A stretch of DNA of 40,866 bases from Caldithrix sp. (GTDB lineage Bacteria > Zhuqueibacterota > Zhuqueibacteria > Oceanimicrobiales > Oceanimicrobiaceae), in contig SMXC01000108.1 of assembly GCA_004356825.1 (NCBI GenBank), forward strand, positions 1 to 40,866, read 5' to 3'. The position numbers and the translations under genes are program-made. The notes under the pieces were generated by a model, which had not been told where the DNA came from, did no database searches, and worked only from the letters and a program-made list of their open reading frames with translations. Below, piece after piece: positions 1-8,187 of this stretch (position 1 is the first letter of the stretch; each line of letters starts with the position of its first letter).

Positions 1-1
1 C

Positions 2-532
2 AGATGGGTCAGAAGGCAAGGCTATTGCGCATTCGTGACCCTGATTTGCGTTTCAGGTTTCATTGTTAACAGCCACATAGCCTCATTTTGGGTTGCTGCG
101 AATGAACAGCAGCATAATCTTCTTGATGAAATTCACCTGACGTTTCCGGCATTATCTGCAGGGACTACTTTGATAGTTGATGGACAATGTCGATACCACG
201 GTCCGGCAACCGTTTTTGAATCAAATTGGGATTTAGAGGGGGCTTTAAAGCTGCTTTATCAGGATAACACCATTCGGGCCAATATCATTACTCCCGATAT
301 TGATATTAACGATGATGGAATTCGTATCATTGGCTCTGGAGTGCAAAATTACGCATTTGAGAATTTGTTCATCTATAATCATAAAGAGAAGAAAGCATAT
401 CCAATAAAAAATGCTAAAGATGCAAGACAATATTTTGAGATGATTAACCCAAACTACAAAGTGAATTGTAAGGACGGCAGGCCCGGCTTTGGAGAACCTA
501 TTTATAAAATTAAATCCTTTGTTGTAAGATAG
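2..532 (+). CDS. C-terminal fragment of a membrane protein, function unknown (5' end outside window)
   Basis: The frame is already open at base 2 and has no stop until 532, so the GTG at 35 is probably an internal codon of a gene that starts before the window. The visible part begins with the end of a hydrophobic segment (around bases 26-85). It continues as a soluble tail of about 145 residues with the motif FPALSAGTTLIVDG and a stretch around WDLEGALKLLYQD. From memory, this kind of tail closes large polytopic proteins found near glycosyltransferases, but I cannot name a family. The next gene, on the same strand 109 bases downstream, is a GT39-like glycosyltransferase, which suggests a role in glycan or lipid-linked sugar handling. 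Function is inferred from context only. Confidence 0.6.
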   Translation, partial: RWVRRQGYCAFVTLICVSGFIVNSHIASFWVAANEQQHNLLDEIHLTFPALSAGTTLIVDGQCRYHGPATVFESNWDLEGALKLLYQDNTIRANIITPDIDINDDGIRIIGSGVQNYAFENLFIYNHKEKKAYPIKNAKDARQYFEMINPNYKVNCKDGRPGFGEPIYKIKSFVVR

Positions 533-544
533 GGAGATTCTTTG

Positions 545-624
545 CTTGATTCTTGATTCTTGATGCAGATCTCAAGATCGCAGTAACCAGCATCCAGTAT
601 CCGGCATCCAGCATCCAGCAAACC
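545..624. repeat. Short tandem repeats (cttgatt and catccag units)
   Basis: Two small direct-repeat tracts fill the gap between the first two genes. One is about three copies of gattctt (around 547-563). The other is four imperfect copies of a decamer-like catccag unit (around 587-620). There is no coding potential across them. They could be slippage-prone simple repeats or part of a dispersed element. Confidence 0.6.
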
Positions 625-641
625 AGAATTTAATTTCAGTT

Positions 642-1889
642 ATGATGATTTTTAATTATTTGCATACAATTGTTCACAACCAGCGGAAATTTCTGCTGCT
701 AATTTTTGGCCTGAGTTTGGCGCTGCGAGTGATTTTTGTTCTCTCACTGGAGGACAAGTTTTATTTCAGCGATTCACTGGCTTATGAAGATTGTGCCGTG
801 AGTATTTTGGAGGGTCAGGGCTTTGGTGACTTTAAGAGAGCGCCGCTTTATCCGCTCTGGATGGCTTTAGTCTATTTTCTGGCAGGTGGCAAAAGCCTTC
901 TGGTTTTGCGAATAATGGATTCAGTGATGGGTGCACTGCTTGTGTTGGTGATATATTTTCTGGGCAAAGAAATTTATGGTCGTATTGCAGGTGCGATCGC
1001 GGCCCTGATTGCATCGCTTTACCCGATGTTTATTTTTCTTGCCGGACTGCAATATCCCACGCTGTTAGGCACCCTAATGGTAACAATTGGGGTTTACTTT
1101 GCAGTGCTGGTTTTTCGTAAAAATCAGATTTATTTGAGTTCCCTGGCCGGGTTATTCATAAGCATTGCTGCGCTGGCGATTGTTCCACTGGGAATTGTGA
1201 TCATTGCCGCTGTGTTTTGGCTGTTGTTCAATACGAATTTGAAATTTAAACATAAAATTGCTCACAGTTGTCTGATGCTTGCCTTCATCATCCTTCCACT
1301 AATAACATGGACCACCAGAAATTATGTTCATCATGGCAAATTCATTCCTGTGCGGGAGGACGCTGTCCGCAAAATGCTTATGTTTGAAGAAAATCGGGTT
1401 AACAAAAGGTCGATGGCGGGAGTTCAGGAGAAATTTATGTCCATGTATAAAAACCCGGGGACCTTTTCGCGGCATTTTAAGGAGAATTTCGTAAACTTCT
1501 TTCGTTTAACGCCTTCATTGTATTTGAAATCAGCTGATCCCAATTACAATGCCGCTATTCATGAGGAAGACAAGAGAATTACGAAAACAAATAAATTTTC
1601 TCAGTCGCAGCTGAGTTCCCTTATCAGTGCCGTGACTTTTGGCGCAATATTAGGGTTGGCGATTTTAGGACTGCTCTGCAGCGGTAAAGATTTGCGTAAA
1701 TCCCTGTTACTTCTGACTGCGATTTTAGCCTTGGCCATCACTTACTCATTCTACTATGGCAAAATAAGATATCGTATTCCTGTTGAGCCCCTCATGATAG
1801 TCTATGCGGCAAATGGCCTCAAGATAGCGCTGACCTATATCGGGGACAGGTTTAAAAGGCGGCCATATCCCTTTGCAATGGAGAATTAA
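642..1889 (+). CDS. GT39/ArnT-like membrane glycosyltransferase
   Basis: This 415-residue polytopic protein has about nine to ten hydrophobic segments. The N-terminal segment is followed by an extracytoplasmic loop with acidic residues (FYFSDSLAYEDCA) and then APLYPLWMALVYFLAG. That layout is typical of the dolichyl-phosphate-mannose mannosyltransferase/ArnT (GT39, GT-C fold) superfamily, which moves sugars from polyprenyl-phosphate donors outside the membrane. The family is usually 450-550 residues, so this is a short member with a reduced C-terminal part. Two ATG codons lie in tandem at 642 and 645, and no clear Shine-Dalgarno sequence precedes either. Donor and acceptor are unknown. The fold assignment rests on the N-terminal motif pattern and topology. 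Confidence 0.7.
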   Translation: MMIFNYLHTIVHNQRKFLLLIFGLSLALRVIFVLSLEDKFYFSDSLAYEDCAVSILEGQGFGDFKRAPLYPLWMALVYFLAGGKSLLVLRIMDSVMGALLVLVIYFLGKEIYGRIAGAIAALIASLYPMFIFLAGLQYPTLLGTLMVTIGVYFAVLVFRKNQIYLSSLAGLFISIAALAIVPLGIVIIAAVFWLLFNTNLKFKHKIAHSCLMLAFIILPLITWTTRNYVHHGKFIPVREDAVRKMLMFEENRVNKRSMAGVQEKFMSMYKNPGTFSRHFKENFVNFFRLTPSLYLKSADPNYNAAIHEEDKRITKTNKFSQSQLSSLISAVTFGAILGLAILGLLCSGKDLRKSLLLLTAILALAITYSFYYGKIRYRIPVEPLMIVYAANGLKIALTYIGDRFKRRPYPFAMEN

Positions 1890-2010
1890 TATCATTTCTG
1901 TGAACAACGCTTGCTTAACCTTTATTCCTTTTCCCTGACATGAAGTTCCCCGGCTAATTTTTGCTGCATATTTTGAATTTGCTCCATCTGCTCTTATATG
2001 CTCCTCTATG

Positions 2011-3243
2011 TTACGATTGTTTCGCGTAATCAATTACTTGCTGCCAGACCCTCAATACATTGCCGCTTAATATTTTTTTAATATCTTCTTCAGAGTAGCC
2101 GCGTTTCAGTAAATGGTAAATCAAGTTGGGATAGTCTGCAACTGATTTCAGACCGACCGGCAGCGAATCGCCGACGCCGTCAAAGTCAGAACCGAGGCCG
2201 ACATGATCGATGCCGGCTACTTTGACCACATGATCGATGTGATCGACAACATTTTCGATGCTTGCATACGGGAATGGATTGGCCTGGTCGTATTTTTTCA
2301 TCTCTTCTTCAAGACGGGGATCGTTTTGATCGGTGATTGAGTTGTCGTCCATGAACTTTAAACTGTGGTTCCACTGAGCCCAACCTTTTTCGTTGGCCTC
2401 CTGAGTAAGAAAAAAAGAGCCAAAATTAATCTGAATCACGCCGCCTTTTTCTCCCAGCGCTTTTAGCATATCGTCGCTGACATTTCGTTCCATTCCGGGG
2501 GTAAACAGCCTGCAGCTTGAATGCGAGCAAATGGGCGGGACTTTGGACTCTCTTAAAACCTGGTAAAACGTTGAATCAGAAACATGCGAAATGTCGACCA
2601 TAATTCCCAGTCGGTTCATTTCGGCAACGACTTTCCGGCCAAAAGGGCTCAAGCCGTTCCAATCTTTATTATCGGGATCAAAAGAGGAATCGCAGATCAA
2701 ATTCTTTTTGCCGTGGGTCAGGGTGATATAACGGATTCCCTTTTTATAGAAATATTCAACGTTTGACAAATCGTCTTCGATAGCCGAGCCGTTTTCCATG
2801 CCGTAAGGAAATGAAATGAGTCCCTTCTCAAAGTTTCGCTTTACGTCATCGGGAGTGATGGCCGGCGCAAATTTATCCCAATTTGTTGCGACAATGCTGT
2901 CCATCATGGCTATTAATTTTTCAGCGTGTTTTTTGGAAGCCCCGTGTTCTGTTTGGTAATCCGCCGGGATATAAATTGACATGAAGGGCACGTCCAATCC
3001 GCCTTGTTTCGCGCGCGGAAAATCAAAATCTCCTTTGGTAGTAGCTTGGGAGATGTCATCCATTTCTTGTTGCTCAACCAGTCTGTATGGCACATCGACG
3101 TGACCGTCTAAAATGATAGTTGACTGGGCAATTTTCAAAGCCTGCTCATAAATATCGGGGTCGTAGCCTTCCGGTACTTTGGAATTTTTACTGCAATTAA
3201 GAAGAAGTATCAGTCCGAATACAAAAAATTTAGTGCGTGACAT
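2011..3243 (-). CDS. Membrane dipeptidase-type peptidase, family M19, lipoprotein
   Basis: This 410-residue protein starts with a signal peptide ending in LILLLNCSKN, a probable lipobox with Cys17 as lipidation site (Asn at -1 is unusual). The mature part matches renal/membrane dipeptidases (M19, amidohydrolase fold, two zinc ions). It has the metal motif HxD in LDGHVD (about residues 46-50), a glutamate in YGMENGSAIE, histidines in DISHVSDS and ICSHSS, and the C-terminal signature DHVGLGSDFDG. Such enzymes hydrolyse dipeptides, often with D-residues. The start is well supported: GGAGGG lies four bases upstream of the ATG at 3243. It faces the glycosyltransferase convergently. Substrate is not predictable from sequence. 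Confidence 0.93.
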   Translation of the reverse strand: MSRTKFFVFGLILLLNCSKNSKVPEGYDPDIYEQALKIAQSTIILDGHVDVPYRLVEQQEMDDISQATTKGDFDFPRAKQGGLDVPFMSIYIPADYQTEHGASKKHAEKLIAMMDSIVATNWDKFAPAITPDDVKRNFEKGLISFPYGMENGSAIEDDLSNVEYFYKKGIRYITLTHGKKNLICDSSFDPDNKDWNGLSPFGRKVVAEMNRLGIMVDISHVSDSTFYQVLRESKVPPICSHSSCRLFTPGMERNVSDDMLKALGEKGGVIQINFGSFFLTQEANEKGWAQWNHSLKFMDDNSITDQNDPRLEEEMKKYDQANPFPYASIENVVDHIDHVVKVAGIDHVGLGSDFDGVGDSLPVGLKSVADYPNLIYHLLKRGYSEEDIKKILSGNVLRVWQQVIDYAKQS

Positions 3244-3268
3244 ATTCCCTCCGTTTTTAAAATATTTC

Positions 3269-3482
3269 GGACACAGATAGCGCGGAGAATCACAAAGAAC
3301 ACGGAGATTATTTTTTTCAATTATTCTGACTTGTTTTTAGTTCTGTCATGCCGGTATGCTCTTAAGCCGGCATCCACACCGATGCGAAACTGGATTCCGG
3401 CTAGAAACATGCCGGAAAGACAAAAATAAAGATGGCTTTTTTTCTCTGTAATCTCTGTGTTTCCTTTGTGCCCTCTGTGTCC
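3269..3482. repeat. Nested inverted-repeat element
   Basis: The 250-base gap between two minus-strand genes carries an imperfect palindrome. GGACACAGA at 3269-3277 is mirrored by TCTGTGTCC at 3474-3482, with further matching between the cacaaag/cacggagatt region and aatctctgtg/cctttgtg. Nested inside, about 3346-3422, is a second palindrome built on GTCATGCCGG and CATGCCGGAAAGAC. No reading frame spans it. Its form is that of a non-coding dispersed palindromic repeat. Confidence 0.65.
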
Positions 3483-3492
3483 CTCAGGTTTA

Positions 3493-4773
3493 TTAAACTT
3501 TTAAATTCTTCTGCACATCTTTATCCCGATTCACCCGCCAGATTTTGGAATCCAAATAATAATGCTGCATGGCAAAACCCAGGATGAAGGCGGCGAAAAC
3601 CCGTTCGCCTAATCTTAAAGATGCCGGATCTTTAATGCCCGCCATCATCCCGATTGAATTTAGCAGCACTGTATCCAGTTCCAAGCCACTGACTGATTTG
3701 AGCCAATCAATCCAGGGACCTTTGTAAAAGCCAAACGTGAACACCAGGCCAACTAAAGCATAAGTTGTAAAGTTTTTAAACAAGGCTTTCACCCATCTAA
3801 ATTCCCTGTCAGTTTTCGATTTATATTTATTCTGTGCGAAGGAATAGACAATGCAGTGATATTGAATGTTATGGCCTATTGTCACCAGCGGCACGATAAA
3901 AACGGCCATAATCGGGTGGCTAAAAGCAACAAAATGCAGCGGAATGATCGAACACATATAGAGTAGTTTGCTGCCGTTAAGGGTTGAACCCGCTTTCCAG
4001 AGCTTGACTTGAAAGCCGATATAAAGCAGAATAATTGCCAGGTAAATTGTCCAGGCCAACGGGTGCAGAATGGAGCTGATAGTCAGATTTGCAAAGATTG
4101 GCGCCTGCAGCCCTAAAGGTGGAAAGCCCGGCGTGTTTTTGTAAAAAGAGCTGGTCAAAAACATCAGCAGCGGCATGTACAAAGTCAAATTAAAGAACCA
4201 ATAATCGAGCTTGTTGGTAAGCGCTTCATTATCGTTTGCTTTGCGTTTGTAGAGCGCAAAAAAGCCCCAGTGTTGACGCACAACATGGTAGTAAGCCCAA
4301 AGTCGAAAGAAGACAAAAAAGAGGATGCCGCCCACTGCCAACGTTTCTAGGGGCGTTGTGAAGCCAAGGTTTGGTGTCAAAGCGCCAACAAAGTAGGGCA
4401 ACAAAATGGCCGCCGGTCCGACAAAAAACCAGATGAACGAGAAGCGAAGTTCTCGTCCGCGCACCCGCCACTCGTCAGGGTCGAAAAGTGTCCGTCCGAG
4501 GGTCGCCCAAACATGGGGTGCATCCAGAATGATGGCCCAACTTATGACCACCAGCAACTCAAGGTTCAAAGAGATCTTAATGCCGCCGAGCTGCAAAGTT
4601 AAAAAGGCGTCTCGAAGCGGATCATTCAAAGCATAAATTGCATAAAAAATGATGCCGACATAAAGCCAGCCGGCGAGCGCTGAGCCGATGTAAAAAAGCA
4701 GATCTTTCCGGCGACTCAGAATCCAGTTAAATTTGATTCGTCCGGTTAGAGGTTGGGAAATGGCAGCTTGCAT
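3493..4773 (-). CDS. Polytopic membrane protein with conserved-looking histidine clusters, function unknown
   Basis: This 426-residue protein has about nine to ten predicted membrane segments. Histidines cluster at segment ends: DAPHVWAT (about 95-102), YYHVVRQHWGFF (about 173-184), HPLAW, HFVAFSHPIM, GHNIQYHCIVY (about 307-317) and MQHYYLDSKIW near the C-terminus. Several paired histidines in membrane helices resemble the general pattern of membrane di-iron oxygenases or desaturases and Brp/Blh-type carotene-cleaving enzymes, but I cannot match a defined signature. The start has no obvious ribosome site. It stands alone, flanked on both sides by repeat elements. The histidines are seen directly; the metalloenzyme idea is inference. 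Confidence 0.75.
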   Translation of the reverse strand: MQAAISQPLTGRIKFNWILSRRKDLLFYIGSALAGWLYVGIIFYAIYALNDPLRDAFLTLQLGGIKISLNLELLVVISWAIILDAPHVWATLGRTLFDPDEWRVRGRELRFSFIWFFVGPAAILLPYFVGALTPNLGFTTPLETLAVGGILFFVFFRLWAYYHVVRQHWGFFALYKRKANDNEALTNKLDYWFFNLTLYMPLLMFLTSSFYKNTPGFPPLGLQAPIFANLTISSILHPLAWTIYLAIILLYIGFQVKLWKAGSTLNGSKLLYMCSIIPLHFVAFSHPIMAVFIVPLVTIGHNIQYHCIVYSFAQNKYKSKTDREFRWVKALFKNFTTYALVGLVFTFGFYKGPWIDWLKSVSGLELDTVLLNSIGMMAGIKDPASLRLGERVFAAFILGFAMQHYYLDSKIWRVNRDKDVQKNLKV

Positions 4774-4811
4774 TTTCTAAATTAATTTCGCTTGATTTAT
4801 TTCAAGGTTGA

Positions 4812-4945
4812 AATAGGCGTTTGGCCTTTGACTTTTAATTTTTTTTGCAAGTTACGTCCTGAATATCGAATCACCTGTTGAGTGATTTACAATAACCATT
4901 TTAATTGAATTTTATTAGCTGATAGCCAATCACTCAAAGTTAATG
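4812..4945. repeat. Dispersed intergenic repeat, copy A (related to 22905-23060)
   Basis: The segment begins with a GGCGTTTGGCCTTTGACTTT-like tract. It then has a small palindrome around ATCACCTGTTGAGTGAT and ends with agccaatcactcaaagtta. The same order of motifs appears about 18 kb away at 22905-23060, so both are copies of one non-coding repeat. Function unknown. Confidence 0.55.
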
Positions 4946-5002
4946 ATTTGGTAAAAAAATGCAAGAACTTTGGTGGGGACGAATAATGGACTTAAATTTT
5001 GG

Positions 5003-5089
5003 CGTCTTGCGAGCGTTTCTCAGCGCGGCAATCTTTTTGGTCAAGGCAGTCTTGAGATTGCTTCGGCGGGAACGCCTCGCAAAGACGTC
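5003..5089. repeat. Palindromic repeat, family 1 copy 1
   Basis: GTCTTGCGAGCG at the left end is mirrored by CTCGCAAAGACG at the right. In between, gcggcaatct is mirrored by agattgcttcg, giving a near-continuous hairpin. Two other copies are at 9847-9934 and 27683-27792. All three share the tttgcgagcg, gcaatct, agattgctt and caaagacg blocks. Confidence 0.75.
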
Positions 5090-5113
5090 TGACACAATCG
5101 TTAAGAGTTTGGA

Positions 5114-6169
5114 TTAACCTCGCACTTTTCGAAAAATACTCGACAATCGATCCAACCCATAAACGAGTGGCCGATTTGCAATGTGGGCGACATCCCTGAG
5201 CATTTCTTTCGGATAGGAAGTCACTTTCTCCGTTCCTTCTTTAACTTTATCTATCGTTTTGCTAAATAGATGTGCGACCGGATTGACCGCCAGCATGACC
5301 GTATCGACCGTCTTTTCTTTGCTCATCCTGAGCAGTTCAACCGTCATTTTTTCCATGATGTCCGAGGTGATGAATTTGGTCGTTTTAAGAATAAACTTTG
5401 AGGTAGGATTGAGGTCTTTGTCAGATTCTATAGTGACCAATTTGCAGTAGTTTTCCGTAAGAAGAGAAATGCGAGTCAGGAGCGCTGCGTTCACAAAACC
5501 GTCGGCCAGTGAGCCGAAGATCCTATCCGCAAAAGGCACGCTTTTAATACTCTCCGTGGCAAACTTTGAAAACAACTCCTGGGTAGCATACTCAACGCCT
5601 TCAGAGCCACCGATGGCCATCGACAGATAAACCTTTTTGGCAATGGCCCATAAATCCTTGTTTGAAACCCGGCCGTGATATAAAACGAACAGTTCTTTAA
5701 CCAGATTAACACTCGAAGATAAAATGAGAATGGCATCCAGAAAACCATTTTGCGAGATACTGGAGCTGTAAAAAAGCCGCAGGACGTACCTCTTTCTAAT
5801 CTGCTCACTCTCTTTTTCCAGCACCTCAATTGTTTTTTGATACCCTTCTTCGGTTTCCTCAATGTTTGAAAAATCAAATCCAGACTCTATCAGAAAAGGG
5901 TTGGTTTTAAATTTATTAAGACGATTCTGAATGATTTCCGGGGCTCTATTTTTATCTTTGCTCGGTGCGTAGTTTTTGGGGATTTTGATAATTTTGTAAA
6001 TCGGAATGATAATGCTATAAATGATCAAGCCGAGGAGCAGGACCAAAGTCGCGTACCCAAAGGCCGGGTGCAGAGCCCGGGTCAGGAGATAGAGTTCTAA
6101 CAACTCCCGGAAAATAATGTAAATGAGAAAAAGTGAAAAGAAATAAAAGAATCGACTGAGGATTTTCAT
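5114..6169 (-). CDS. DUF697 (YcjF-like) membrane protein
   Basis: This 351-residue protein has two membrane segments at the N-terminus (about residues 5-23 and 38-58). A charged region rich in Glu/Lys and likely helical (about 70-140) follows. The next domain, around NGFLDAILILSSSVNLVKEL, matches the DUF697/YcjF pattern of a short hydrophobic helix, then an (I/L)R(E/K)(L/I)-like stretch. DUF697 proteins are inner-membrane proteins, often linked to small GTPases or stress responses, of unknown activity. It is the last gene of a four-gene minus-strand run, 52 bases after the dehydrogenase. The family call comes from memory of the motif and is moderate. Confidence 0.65.
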   Translation of the reverse strand: MKILSRFFYFFSLFLIYIIFRELLELYLLTRALHPAFGYATLVLLLGLIIYSIIIPIYKIIKIPKNYAPSKDKNRAPEIIQNRLNKFKTNPFLIESGFDFSNIEETEEGYQKTIEVLEKESEQIRKRYVLRLFYSSSISQNGFLDAILILSSSVNLVKELFVLYHGRVSNKDLWAIAKKVYLSMAIGGSEGVEYATQELFSKFATESIKSVPFADRIFGSLADGFVNAALLTRISLLTENYCKLVTIESDKDLNPTSKFILKTTKFITSDIMEKMTVELLRMSKEKTVDTVMLAVNPVAHLFSKTIDKVKEGTEKVTSYPKEMLRDVAHIANRPLVYGLDRLSSIFRKVRG

Positions 6170-6221
6170 ATTTACCAGTTTACGTTAACTAAACTTTAAA
6201 AGTTTGCTGCCATTCATCTTC

Positions 6222-7049
6222 TTACGCTTCACGCTTTTCCGCAACGTCAGTGGAAATCTCTTTTTTTGCATGGACCCAACCTTGAGAAGCTCCCATCATA
6301 CGATTTAACCATCGTGCAAAACGAGGGGCCAGGCTCGGTATCACGGATACGACAAAACGCTGCGACTTTGGGACGTAGACTTCAGCTAAATTTTTCTCCA
6401 CAGCTTTCCTTACCGCCACTGCTACATCGCGTGGCTGTATCACCGGAGTCAGAAATGTGTGTGATACGCCTTCACTCAAACGAGTTTCGACCTGACTTGG
6501 AAAGATACAGCTCACCCCAACAGGAGTATCCTGCAATTCAAAACGCAATGCTGAACTGAAACCGACAACGCCATGTTTCGAGGCCGAATAAGCAACGACG
6601 CCCTCAGTTCCGTATTTCCCGGCAATGCTGGCAATGTTCACGATGTGCGCGTTTTTTCTTTTCAAAAGATAGGGCAGCACCAAATGAGTTAATGCCATTA
6701 AAGCGATCAAGTTTGTTTCGACTGTCTTGCGCCAGGCAGTAAAGTCCCGATCCATAAAAGGACCGCTTGGCAGCACACCGGCATTGTTAACCAGAATATC
6801 GAACCCGCTTTTAAACTGCTGCGCCTTTTTAAGCATTTCAGAGACAGCCGTCCCATCCGTTATATCGCAGGAGAAAGCCTGGAAGGCGCGGCCCTGCTTT
6901 TCCACCGCCTCTGTGGTTTGCTGCACATCCGCAAAGGAAAGATCTATACCGATGACATCCGCGCCCGCCTTTGCAAATTCCAGGGCAGTCGCTTGGCCAA
7001 TTCCGCGGGCTGCTCCGGTGATAAGCACGGTTTTGTCTTTGACTCGCAC
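6222..7049 (-). CDS. Short-chain dehydrogenase/reductase (SDR), NAD(P)-dependent
   Basis: This 275-residue classical SDR has the nucleotide-binding glycine motif TGAARGIG (about residues 11-18), NNAG (about 88-91) and the catalytic Ser...YSASK pair with Ser in NIASIAG. The acidic residue after the second strand (GIDLSF) suggests NAD(H) preference. It starts with GTG at 7049, five bases after the stop of the upstream PHP-like gene, so translation is probably coupled. The tail after the Rossmann domain (about 235-275) has an Arg-rich stretch that could touch the membrane. SDRs oxidise or reduce many alcohols and ketones; the substrate is unknown. Confidence 0.93.
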   Translation of the reverse strand: MRVKDKTVLITGAARGIGQATALEFAKAGADVIGIDLSFADVQQTTEAVEKQGRAFQAFSCDITDGTAVSEMLKKAQQFKSGFDILVNNAGVLPSGPFMDRDFTAWRKTVETNLIALMALTHLVLPYLLKRKNAHIVNIASIAGKYGTEGVVAYSASKHGVVGFSSALRFELQDTPVGVSCIFPSQVETRLSEGVSHTFLTPVIQPRDVAVAVRKAVEKNLAEVYVPKSQRFVVSVIPSLAPRFARWLNRMMGASQGWVHAKKEISTDVAEKREA

Positions 7050-7054
7050 GCGAT

Positions 7055-8182
7055 TTAATCCGTAATTTTGTGCTCGACTTCAGTTAACGAGAATGGTTGA
7101 ATATAAATAGTACTGTTTTCATTGACCACTTCAGCTCGAATATAATTTAAATTATGCGGCAGATGGCTGAGATCAAATGATAATCCTTGCTGAATGACCT
7201 CGCCACAAAAGCTCCAGTTCACCTCTCCGTCAGTAACTTCAAGTGTGATCGATTGCTCATCGACTTCTATTTTATTGATTTGTGGGTATAGACCCTTTTC
7301 AAAACCGTGATCCTTGATTGCGAAAAACGCCCCGGCTTCCAGGGATCGCCGGTACGATTCAAGGGAATAAGTCTCCAGCATCACCAGCGTTTTGCCGCTG
7401 TCATAAGTTTGAGGGTGGGATTCTTTGACTTCCAAATTGTAGGGACCATACCAATCGTTAACCGCATAGCCGAAAATTTTAGTGGATTTATAAGTAAGCA
7501 AATCATCCCAGACTTCCAGAAAGTGTTGGTTCTGGTCCCGCCTGAACTCGCCAGTTCTAAAACGATAATCAAAAAATGCGTTGTAGATTTCGATTGCATT
7601 AAAGTTGTTGAGTTTCCGATAAAATCCTAACTTTCCCGTCGGGTGGGCGATAATTGGTAATCCACCGAATTGAATAATTTTATCGATCAAATTTTGGTTC
7701 GAGAAATAATGCCAAACCTGTCTGTTTGGACTAAAATTTCTTTCCCACAATTCAAGGTAAGTGGTTAAAAATGGAGACGTCATGTGATGTCGACCTACTT
7801 CTTCCATGCTCGGTATGAAAAATTTGAGATTTTGGGTTGTTTCTAAAAATGCTTCATCACTGGGGTATTCCTTTAGAAATTCAGATAAAGGCCACAGGCG
7901 TTCGCGGCTCGTATATTCTAACGATTGCACTCCGGAATAGTGCATGAGCGGGACAGCTTGATAACCGGCTTCGTCATAAGCCCGAATTCTCGACTCAGTG
8001 ACGCGAGTGTGATCGTGCTGCTGAGACAAACACCTTTGCCAGCTCGTCCAATCTACGACTTCATAGGGATTATAACTTACTTTAAATGCGCAATTTGTGT
8101 TGCCGAATTTGTCTAATTGGTGGCGGCAGCCAATTAAGGTGATTAGGAAAAAGAAGGTTAACCGAAGATATTTGAAATTCAT
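7055..8182 (-). CDS. PHP-superfamily-like lipoprotein (putative metal-dependent phosphoesterase)
   Basis: This 375-residue protein starts with a lipoprotein signal, FFFLITLIGCRH (Cys19). The mature part contains HDHTRVTESRIRAYDEAGY, then GLPIIAHPTGK, then IEIYNAFFDYR and FGYAVNDWYG. This order matches the PHP domain: an HxH-like metal motif, a strand ending in AHP, EIYN, and a late Asp near a gly-rich turn. The C-terminal 90 residues look like a small beta domain. PHP domains hydrolyse phosphoesters or act in polymerases. A surface-anchored version next to a decarboxylase and an SDR is unusual. It is flanked by spacers of five bases on each side, so it is in the same operon. Confidence 0.65.
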   Translation of the reverse strand: MNFKYLRLTFFFLITLIGCRHQLDKFGNTNCAFKVSYNPYEVVDWTSWQRCLSQQHDHTRVTESRIRAYDEAGYQAVPLMHYSGVQSLEYTSRERLWPLSEFLKEYPSDEAFLETTQNLKFFIPSMEEVGRHHMTSPFLTTYLELWERNFSPNRQVWHYFSNQNLIDKIIQFGGLPIIAHPTGKLGFYRKLNNFNAIEIYNAFFDYRFRTGEFRRDQNQHFLEVWDDLLTYKSTKIFGYAVNDWYGPYNLEVKESHPQTYDSGKTLVMLETYSLESYRRSLEAGAFFAIKDHGFEKGLYPQINKIEVDEQSITLEVTDGEVNWSFCGEVIQQGLSFDLSHLPHNLNYIRAEVVNENSTIYIQPFSLTEVEHKITD

Positions 8183-8187
8183 CTGGA

